Below are positions 55,586 through 64,000 of a DNA stretch of 64,000 bases, one piece after another (position 1 is the stretch's first letter; every line of letters begins with the position of its first letter). The stretch is taken from the NCBI RefSeq assembly GCF_051622035.1, contig NC_135360.1:9910001-9974000 (forward strand), given 5' to 3'. The notes beneath the pieces were generated by a model. The model did not search any database. It was not told the DNA's origin and saw nothing but the letters and a program-made list of their open reading frames with translations. This DNA is from Arctopsyche grandis (Eukaryota > Arthropoda > Insecta > Trichoptera > Hydropsychidae). Position numbers and translations under genes: made by a program.

Positions 55586-57290
55586 AATGATAACGGAAAA
55601 GTATTGAACTCATTTTTAAAAACTTGTGACAATTTAAAGTACATATAGTTTTATAATCCTATGATAAGATTTCAGCATTTATATACTTAATATTTATGTA
55701 AATTATCAATCTCAAATGTCTCACTATATCCCATTTATATCCAGTGGAATTTTGATCGAATTGGCTACTATTATGTGTATAAATCGATTTTGCTATGTAT
55801 GTATACAACAATAAAATTGAATAATATTGTGCTAATGTTTTTTTTCTGTTCTATTTTAGCACATTCTCATATCGTGATGACTCTCATACGTTTAGAATGA
55901 CAAATCATTAAAACATTTCTAGCTCCAAATCCACAGCCTTGTACAAAATTATCATTATTTCTATATTTAAAATCCTTCGGACAGCAAGAATGTAGGTTGC
56001 AGATTCATGGAATAAAATTTTATTAAACAATTTGTGTAAAAATGGATAGTCGGAGTGATGCATACTGATCATGTATTTTTTCTATCATTTATACATGCAT
56101 ATGAACAATGACAGTGAAGAACATAAGTAATTAAATTTACAAAAATTTCATTAAATATGTAGCATAATAAAGAGAATTAGAATTTTTCAGTTCGTTTGAC
56201 CATTTTCAGTCAACAAGATTAAATTATAATTGATTGATTTAAGACCTATATTTAAATGGTCATTTCTTAATTCCCCTTTTTGGTCAGTAAATTAAATAAG
56301 CTGTCAATAATATGTCAAAATGGTCAGTTGGTATTATAAATGTTCTATATTCATCAGTTTCTGTATGTGAGTTAATAAGTTAAATAGTCTGTATTCATTG
56401 GTCAGTATATTTTTAGTAAATTATTTAATGGTCTGTTATTTATATAAAAGGTTTCAGCGTTAGCATTTAAATAAAATAGTAATTCAAAAGGAGTACACTC
56501 ACGTCAACAGTTCGATGATGTGTCTTTTAGATAATCGGATAACATAAAAACAAACAAACCACGATTGAACATTCCTGTAAAAAAAAAAATGAAATATTTT
56601 TAGAAAAGAGCTTCAAAATAAAAAATAAAATGCAAATATCTAATTTTTTGAAATTAAAAATACATGTATGGACCATTTTTAGTGGACCAAAAAATCCGTA
56701 CTAAGCATCGGGGGGTATCAACCAGTGCTAATAACCAGAGTCTAGGTCACATTATGTAAAACTTTAATTATGGTTAATTTTTATGCCAAAACTAAAAATT
56801 AATAAACCAGGAAAAAAAAAACTTGCACCAATTGAAAACATAAAATAATTTATCTTACATATGTATTTATGTGTAATGATATAAAAACGGAGCGAGTCTG
56901 TGGTTACGATACTACACCAGAGCCTGGATTTTCTCTTGGCGGCCCTAATTAGTATAGTAATAATTAAATTAACATTATATTCACATATAATAAGAATTAC
57001 AATATATGTATAAACACAATAATCACTGAGATGATGAATTACCCATTATATAAAACTTGCTTTGAGATTACTCATGCTCGCGGCTGACGAGAAGGGGGGA
57101 AAGTTGGGTTAAAGTTCCAGGGCCCGGACTACTCGAAGGGCCTCGTGTCGGGGCGTTCGACTGACTGATATTGATATTTTATATGATTCTACATAAACAT
57201 ACATATACATTTTAATTTAATGCTATTTAATGATCCATGCATTCTTTGTGACCACTTAAAATTGGGGTCTACCTCACGGGACCGAAAGTG
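55586..57290. other. Intergenic downstream of Uch-L5
   Basis: Candidate AATAAA for Uch-L5 near 55811. At 56245-56445 a TGGTCA(G/T)T word recurs about six times in AT-rich sequence, a degenerate repeat of unknown origin. No gene recognised. Confidence 0.4.
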
Positions 57291-57294
57291 AAAA

Positions 57295-58050
57295 GGTCGA
57301 AAAAGCAAATATCGGAAGGCAAAGATCTTAAGAGGGCTGGACAGCAGCGCCTTGTCCATACAAACGTACTATACTTCTCCCTTCCTCAATTATGGCACTA
57401 GAGAAATTATTTTTTAATATGCTATGGATATCCACCATTGGGGTGCATCTATCGTTTTATTTTTTTGATTAATTATTTTTTATAGGAACTAGGAGCCGCC
57501 AAACATCTATAAAATCGCCTCTTTTTTACACCCACGAAACGAGTCCAGCGTGCTTATTTAACGGTCGATTTTAAATAAAATACGCCGATATATGCACAGA
57601 AAGTATCTTTCTCATACCGATGATGAATTTTTTTTAAAAATTGGTCCAGTTTCGGAGGAGAAAATAGGAGAATACGAAACCTCGATTTTGTCAATTTAAA
57701 ATACGTTTTATCTGGTCGAAGCGCAACTGTCGCATTCACTCAATATATATATTGATATATATTGTCGCATTCACTCAATAATTACATACACTCAATATAT
57801 ATATTGAAGAAAGGAACGGTAACAAAATTAAGGTTTCGGGTGTAAAGCCCTCTTAAGTCGAAAGATCAAAAAAAAAGGGTGCATGGTAAACGGTACTACG
57901 TATATATATCAGTGGCATGCGGTGAAATTATCTCTCTTTTTGTTATACAGCCTTGTTTAATGTGCGCGCGCAGGATATGGGAGGAAAAGCCTGTTCCTCT
58001 TCTTCCTGTTGTATCCTGCTCGCGCAAATTAAATGAGGATGTACAACGGG
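57295..58050. mobile_element. Element A copy 3, rearranged, with nested elements
   Basis: Left-arm words AAATATCGGAAGGCAAAGATC lie before element B, and GTCGAAAGATC plus GGGTGCATGGTAAACGGTA lie after it (to about 57895). Right-arm words (GTGCGCGCGCAGG, GGAGGAAAAGCCTGTTCC, CTGCTCGCGCAAATTAA) appear at 57959-58040, inside a hAT-ended segment. The outer termini seen in A1 and A2 are not preserved. Confidence 0.6.
57333..57852. mobile_element. Element B copy 2: piggyBac-like MITE (TTAA target)
   Basis: 520 bp, starts GAGGGCTGGACAGC and ends GTGTAAAGCCCTC, flanked by TTAA (57329-57332 and 57853-57856). Inverted relative to copy 1 and closely similar to it, with an extra internal duplication of an ATATATATTG / TCGCATTCACTCAA block near 57730-57805. 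Confidence 0.8.
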
Positions 58051-58079
58051 GGGAGAGAGACTTTTACTGTACGCCACTG
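57910..58079. mobile_element. hAT-ended segment enclosing an element A arm
   Basis: Starts CAGTGGCATGCGGTGAAATT and ends with the inverted match GACTTTTACTGTACGCCACTG; ATATATAT occurs on both sides, a possible 8-bp duplication although in simple sequence. Between the ends lies the right arm of element A. Either a hAT MITE captured it, or a hAT MITE and A were recombined here. Confidence 0.5.
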
Positions 58080-58729
58080 ATATATATACTAACCGTTTTT
58101 AATATGTAAAATAAACGAATATTTTCGACTTTTTCACGGTCATCCATAAAATTGTACCTGTTTTATCACAATTTCTTATTCAATTATTTTGAAAAATAAG
58201 AACCAACATATAGGTATTTTTCTAATAGTTCTGATAGAAAGATAATTTTTTTAGTTTGTCATAGGGCCTCAGAATTATTTTTCCAGGGTCCGGGATTCCT
58301 GTCGGCAGCCCTGCTTATGCTACGTTTTATAAAAATATTCTTCAGTAGTTCATGGCAGATGTTCTATAAAAGTGCTATAAGATTTACAGGTAAATATGAA
58401 ATTAAATTGAACGAATGTGTTACAGTACTTTTGTTGCATATGAAATATATTATACTATATTTGATAAAAAGGTAACTGCCCCTTTCACAAACATAATTCT
58501 TATTAGAAATTCAACAAATAATCATATACTAGTGATTCAAAAGGACTGCCACACTACTGTTTATATTTATGGTAAAAATGTAAATATTACAATAAGAATA
58601 AACAATAGATAAATTTATAGAAAGTATTGTAAATGTACGAACGTTACACATATTCAGGAAAAATAATCGTCTATTGTAATTGTGTAACGTGTGTTTATGA
58701 AATATTATCAATCATGGATGTTTGTCGAT
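58080..58729. other. Intergenic upstream of P5cr
   Basis: AT-rich; no gene or bounded repeat recognised. Confidence 0.4.
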
Positions 58730-58920
58730 CGGCAGTATCCAAGCGTTAGTCTGCGTAGACGGGTTGAAGCGTACAAGTACTATCAGTTGTGAAGATACGC
58801 ACATCTTCGAACAACTAGTTCATTGCGAATAAATATTCGCACGTAGAATAAATATTCTTGTTGTTGTTTACAATAGGGTGATTTCTGCTCGTTGAAATTC
58901 TTCATACTTCAGAAACACGG
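58730..58920 (+). promoter_or_regulatory. Candidate P5cr 5' UTR exon and start region
   Basis: TATCAGTTG near 58777 fits the insect initiator TCAGTY. A strong donor CACGG/GTAAGA at 58921 could splice to the acceptor TTATTTTAG ending at 59346, 21 bases before the P5cr start codon. This exon is inferred from splice signals only. Confidence 0.4.
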
Positions 58921-59366
58921 GTAAGATATTGAACGTCGAGAGCGTCGTTTTGAATTTGAAGAGTGCTAAACTTCAAAGTTAGATTGTATTTATCGAAGAT
59001 AATGCCTGTAGAAGTATTGTAATTAAATAACATTATGTAAACAGAGTGTGAATATTTTAAAACTATTCATTCGTTGGCTAAATGTATATATTTCACAATA
59101 TTGGTAAAGTTATCTTATGGTATTTATTTGTGTACTTCAATCGATTGTAAAATTTTATATTGACCTTTAGGTTACAAGATTACGTTTTAGTCAACATGAC
59201 TGGTGATAATATGAACTGTTTCAAATGTTTTGTAATATTTTAGAGTTTGTTTTGTATATGTTTTTACAATCTTGATGGATTTTAGGTCTATTTTACCATC
59301 GGATCATGAGCAAGGTACTTAAATGATTTAAATATGATTATTTTAGGTATTGTTGTTTAGAGAAAA

Positions 59367-61913
59367 ATGCTGAAAATAGGATTTCTTGGTGGTGGATGTA
59401 TGGCGAACGCTCTAGCTAAAGGTTTCATGGCTGCTGGTGAGTAATTGAATAGTTTTTTCTTTAGTAAAATCGGTCAATAAACTAAAATTCCAATTAAAAG
59501 AATACTACATATAAAATTGATATCTTATCAGTCAAACAAAACAAGCAGATATCAAATATTATCATATGATGAACTTCTAATACAATTTTTAAAAATAAAT
59601 ATTCTTTCCAGGTTTAGCTAAGGCTGAAAATATCATAGCAAGTGTTCATCCTTCTGATTTGAAGAGCGCGACTGACTTTAAGGTCTTCTGAATGTGACTG
59701 CTTATTTATTTATATCCGTAATCTGAGGAAGAAATTTGACTTGATATTTGGTTTTAGGCATTGGGTGCTGAGGCTATTTTCGAAAATATTCCCGTTGTTG
59801 ATAAATCTAACGTTGTTGTTATATCGGTGAAACCGCACATAGTTCCTACTGTGCTGAAGGAAGTGTACTGCGTTAATAATATAAAGGAGAAGCTATTCAT
59901 CTCTATAGCCATGGGTGTGACTCTCAGATCATTGGAGGAGGTAAAGTATAATATAATATAAGCATAAATGAACGTACTCGTAGTTCTTCAAAACATATCT
60001 AATCCACCAGAGTAATATTTTCATCATTGCAACTTAACAAGTTTTTTTTTGACTAAATTGGGTTTTAATATAGTTTTCTGCAAAGAATATTTAGTCCACA
60101 AACTTACTATGCATTTTGACCACCGTAGTTAACTTAATAATTTTTTTTATTGTGATTTAAAATCAAACTTACTAACATATGTATGTATAACGTATATCAT
60201 CATATATGCATAGAATCGCTCTCAGCCTCTAAAAATGTTGATACAAAAACTCTGCGCTGCAGAGTTTGTCAGCTGTTTGCTTTTGTTTGCTCAGTTATTC
60301 TCAGTTTTTTTTCTCACTCTTTTGTCTCTCTTCTGAATTTCCGTCTCTCTCTTCGATGGCTCGCTTTTAGACGATACTTTTGTTAGCAATGACCATTTGT
60401 ATGTATATAATATCGCTATTATGTCTGTCAGTCTGTCTGAGATAACGCTCGCCGTAATTTAATAGTCGTTTCGATTCGAAATACATATGTTTGTACGTCA
60501 CAGCTAAACCACTGCTAAAACGAATATACGAATTAATTAATTTTTTGAATTTAATTATGTTTTCTATCGGTGTTTTATATTGTTTATATGTAGGTAGTTT
60601 TTACCATTTTTTTAATATTAAACAATTAAATATAAATATTAAATTAAATATATTTAAAAGGTATTCGAAAAAAATTCAACCGCGTGGGGATCAAACACAT
60701 GACCGTCGACACATTTATTTTAATTTTTTTTTGTTTAATAACTTAATATGCCAACACCTATGCGATGATATTTCATCGGGTACAACACTAGTTAGAAATA
60801 TTGTCAATATATTACTGACGTGGCTGGATCTGTTTTATTCATTTAAATATAATATGAAAAAAAATATATATATGGAACATTCTGTCAAATATTGTTTTAT
60901 ATTAATATTTTATAATTCAATTATTTTATATTTAGACTTAATTCTACCTAATAGAACCAATCCATACAAATATTAACCATCCCAAAACTTCATCAATCTT
61001 TTCTGCACAATTTATAAGTATGAAATTTAATTAATATAAATTAAACAATAGAATATCACAATATAGTAAAATCTCGTTATATTGACCTTGAAAGACTTCA
61101 TTTTTATGCTGAATATTTGTTAAACTAAAATAAAGAACGGGAAAGTATGAAATAATTTTGTTTGGGACTAAAAATAATTCGTCGTACTAGACTTTTTATT
61201 ATTTCAGTATTTGTTATAACGGAATCTAAATTACTTAGCTAATCTAGTGATCCATCTTTTGTATAGAAACTGCCAGGATGCAGAGTCGTACGAGTCATGC
61301 CCAACACAGGTGTGATGGTACGCACAGGAGCAGCCGTACTATCACCCGGTACCAAAGCCAATCCTCAGGATTTGAAATTGGTTCAAGACCTCTTCTCAGC
61401 GGTTGGAACTTGTGACCAAGCTCCAGAATCCATGTTGGACGCAGTAACGGCCCTCAGCGGCTCAGGACCAGCATATGTAACACTACCATTTCACATGTAC
61501 TAATTTTTTTATATATTTTTTAGGATTGTGTATGAGCTTTGTCGTGTTTAATTTTCTAGGCTTACATGTTAATTGAAGCCATGGCTGATGGTGGCGTGAA
61601 GATGGGTCTTCCCAGGGACCTTGCTCAAAGACTGGCCGCACAGACCGTAGCTGGAGCCGGAAAGATGGTGATAGACCAAAAAGTTCACCCCGCACAACTG
61701 AGAGACAACGTAACAAGTCCAGGTGGTTCTACAGCAGCTGCACTGCATCACTTGGAGAAGTGTGGTTAGTAAAGTGAACAATTGCTGCATATACAAGTGC
61801 TTTTTTATTATGATTTATTCAATATTATGTGTGTTTTAGCATTCCGGGGTGCTGTCGTAGGTGCCGTGGAAGCTGCCACAGAAAAATGTAGACAAGTAGC
61901 AGCCAAAGAATAA
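59367..61913 (+). CDS. P5cr: Pyrroline-5-carboxylate reductase
   Basis: Coding exons: 59367-59436, 59612-59682, 59758-59940, 61267-61476, 61560-61764, 61840-61913, giving 270 aa, the usual length. The Rossmann start [20 protein letters not shown] binds NAD(P)[59 protein letters not shown] and the family signature [19 protein letters not shown] are all present. The enzyme reduces 1-pyrroline-5-carboxylate to proline, the last step of proline synthesis, as a homodecamer. No mitochondrial presequence is seen, so it may be the cytosolic PYCR3-like form; this is inference. All introns are GT-AG; intron 3 (1.3 kb) is the largest and AT-rich. Confidence 0.96.
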
Positions 61914-62090
61914 AATGTTATGCTTTATATTATAAATTTTTTTTAATGTTTTCAACATTTTGAATTTTTATTAAAAACCCATTCAAACCTGTCCTGCAAA
62001 ATATGAGATTTCAAATGTGATGATTTGTATTTTACCTAGAGTTAAATAGTTTACAGTCTTATCAATTTGGCTGATATACATATGTATAGT

Positions 62091-62257
62091 TTGAGTGAAG
62101 CAGCAGCAATATTTAGGCGCACTGCAATCAACTCTTTAGTTTTGCTCGATGAATTGGGAGGAGGAACATCTACATACATATGGCCTAGCTGCTATGGTGG
62201 CTTCCGCAGTTGAAGATTTGAGTGGCAGGGGATGTCGCACAGTGTTTTCAACTCATA
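62091..62257 (+). pseudogene. MutS homologue (MSH6-like) ATPase fragment, pseudogene
   Basis: Frame 1 reads LSEAAAIFRR and NSLVLLDELGGGTSTY, the MutS Walker B and signature region in which LLDELGRGTST is nearly invariant. After a frameshift it continues LAAMVASAVEDLSGRGCRTVFSTH, ending in the conserved (C)RTLFSTHY of MSH6. The Arg of ELGRGT is Gly here. No flanking MutS sequence or introns are visible, so it is a broken partial copy of a mismatch-repair gene, perhaps of a retrocopy. Assignment to MSH6 rather than another MSH rests on the STH segment. Confidence 0.7.
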
Positions 62258-63373
62258 TTTTGTGTAAAATCATTATGTGTAATGATGATATTTGGTACTT
62301 ATGTACATAAGTTTGATCATAGGTGTCGCCTTGGGTAACCTGTAGTGGCACCTATGGTTGGCGTTAATATATAATAGATAATAAATAAATAATCAATATT
62401 TGACTCACTACCGATGAGCCAGTAATAGAAGCATGTTATAATATGTATGTGTGCAGACCTCGTCGACAAGGACTATTATTTGAAATGCCAGTGGGGTTTG
62501 TCTATCATGTTAAATCTCAATTACTTTACACATAATACGAATGAGTGAGACAAATTCACTAAAGCAATACTAATTCAATATTAAAAGGATTCGTTGCTTG
62601 CTTGCATTGTCTAAGGGCCAGATACCAATTATGAAATTGGGTGACCGGAAAAATGCACTCGAGATAGTGCTACACTCTCGAGACATCCAAACTTTCAAAG
62701 ACGCTCAAGGAGATGCTCAATAGAATTCCACAAAAAACTGTCAAGGGGTATTTGTATGTTATCCGAGGGTCAGTGGCGTAACTAGAAAAATGGACCCGCA
62801 TGCAAATGTTAGCAAAAGGCCTCCCTTTAGTTTTTTTTTATTTTTAAATTGATTTGATAATTAACTCACATAATTTAAATGTTCTATTTGCTCGCCTTCA
62901 ACGTCACAAATTTTGCAATTACATCTTACAAAGACATTTTGGAAGTTTATTCATTGTTTCATCTATTATATTGCTAATTCACTGAGCCTGAGTTGACTCA
63001 TCGAATTTCTTTTATAATCTTGAAAATAATTTATAAATTTGAAAAATAAAACTATAGTGAATCACGTTATCGAAAATTTAATTTAAAATAAAATAACTTT
63101 AAAATAAAATAACCGAATTATATTGCGTAAGTTCTTTTTGAGCGCCTTTGAAAATAATGACTTGTCGAAACTGTGCTACTATTCAGTGCAATTTCGTGCA
63201 TCTTTCCGGGAACCATGAAATTGATATACAAATAAGCAATATTTTATTAAAAACATTTAATTTCAGATTCATTTATTATTACTTTAATGTTACGTCTAAG
63301 GTCATATCATACATTTTGGTCATGTTTATAAAACAGTCTTATATTATAAAATAGCTCATGGAAACATCGACAA
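62258..63373. other. Intergenic with possible hAT end
   Basis: CAGTGGCGTAACTAGAAAAATGG at 62771 resembles a hAT terminus but no partner end was found. The CATAGGTGTCGCCTTGGG word near 62323 is the inverse of the repeat noted at 7066 and 29580. No gene recognised. Confidence 0.4.
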
Positions 63374-64000
63374 TCAATCGATGTAGTTTTCCAATTCTTC
63401 GTCCTGCACCAAAAACCTCATATCTGGTTGGCTAGAGCTCAAACTGTTCGTCCTAGTCCACCTCTGTCTCAACGAAACGAATCCGTTCGAAACCCTCGCA
63501 TAATAATTTCCGGCGACTCCTAATTTTATAATCGTACCAGCACTAATTACGAAAACTATCAGCAGAAGAATTAAAATAATCGTTGTTACTGATAAAGCTT
63601 GCGATGCACCCTCTTCTTTATCTCCTACATGAGCATCTGAAACATGTATATATTCAATCCAAAATAGAAATCTGTGTTAGAATTTAAAATACTAAGGGAT
63701 CTGATAGATACCTTGATGATATGTAATCTTCTGGAGCATTTTAGTTGAAATGACGCTTTTTGTTGTTGTAATGATTTCGACGTCATTTTGAATTTTTCCG
63801 TTATCGTCTCTTCCATAGTGACCATAATGTTTCGAAAAACTATTCGCCGCATTAGTGGTTGTGGTTTGTATTGCCGTTTTATTCTGCGAAGTAGCTAATT
63901 CATCGCTCGTTTTAGTTACGTTTAATCTAACCACATCGTACATGGTATCATTGGTGAAGTAAATGGGCACGGCCACCCTTGGAGCAGTTTTGGTTGATTG
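63374..64000 (-). CDS. Unrecognised single-pass membrane protein, 3' end (partial)
   Basis: Minus strand: exon 63712 to beyond 64000 (frame open at the window edge), then final exon 63374-63636, joined in phase. The lumenal part contains VAVPIYFTNDTMYDVVRLNVT and NKTAIQTTTTNAANSF, with several N-glycosylation sequons and a Thr/Asn-rich stem. A hydrophobic helix SVTTIILILLLIVFVISAG follows, then a cytoplasmic tail of about 60 residues with RWTRTNSLSSSQPDMRF and an acidic end before TGA. It looks like a type I cell-surface protein. I do not recognise the family; the defining extracellular domains lie outside the window. Confidence 0.72.

Noticed and set aside
60660-60705. SINE box B-like GTGTTTGATCCCC on the minus strand in P5cr intron 3
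   Set aside because: No box A or SINE body could be recognised next to it.
62771-62800. hAT element starting CAGTGGCGTAACTAG
   Set aside because: No matching opposite end or 8-bp duplication found in the window.

Overview
The window is AT-rich nuclear DNA from an insect. Six host genes have clear insect orthologues, introns are GT-AG, and the non-coding DNA is packed with short inverted-repeat transposons, LINE tails and tRNA-derived SINEs. A LINE tail ending in (TGA)n resembles elements common in Lepidoptera, but the order cannot be settled from sequence alone. There are no operons or CRISPR arrays.

Layout: 0-2.8 kb is the 5' end of misshapen (msn, minus; first coding exon only). 5.2-11.2 kb is a kinesin-6 motor (subito/KIF20 type, plus, 11 coding exons). 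11.4-13.1 kb is a pile of nested MITEs. 13.2-25.0 kb is the p21-activated kinase Pak (plus, 12 coding exons, 588 aa). 30.5-32.2 kb is a MADF-BESS protein (minus, 2 exons). 34.4-35.8 kb is RpL10Ab (plus, 5 coding exons). 37.0-41.1 kb is an intronless Fancd2 gene (minus, 1369 aa). 45.8-47.6 kb is a two-Ig-domain single-pass receptor (plus). 49.2-51.3 kb holds a MITE and a decayed hAT transposon. 52.0-55.6 kb is the deubiquitinase Uch-L5 (plus, 2 exons). 59.4-61.9 kb is pyrroline-5-carboxylate reductase (plus, 6 coding exons). 62.1-62.3 kb is a MutS/MSH6-like pseudogene fragment. 63.4-64.0 kb is the 3' end of an unrecognised membrane protein (minus).

The host genes do not form one pathway. msn and Pak are both Ste20-group kinases of actin and JNK signalling; kinesin-6 and Fancd2 belong to cell division and DNA repair; the others are housekeeping or unknown.

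The most informative non-genic signal is the nested transposon record. A long-TIR element with 9-bp target duplications (A) occurs as two whole copies and one rearranged copy. A TTAA-flanked piggyBac-like MITE (B) entered A twice, in opposite orientations, and related arms elsewhere preserve the empty sites. Two tRNA-type SINEs were each split by a different DNA transposon near the Pol III boxes. The most interesting coding observation is that the Fancd2 residue aligning with the ubiquitin-acceptor lysine of vertebrate FANCD2 appears to be asparagine.
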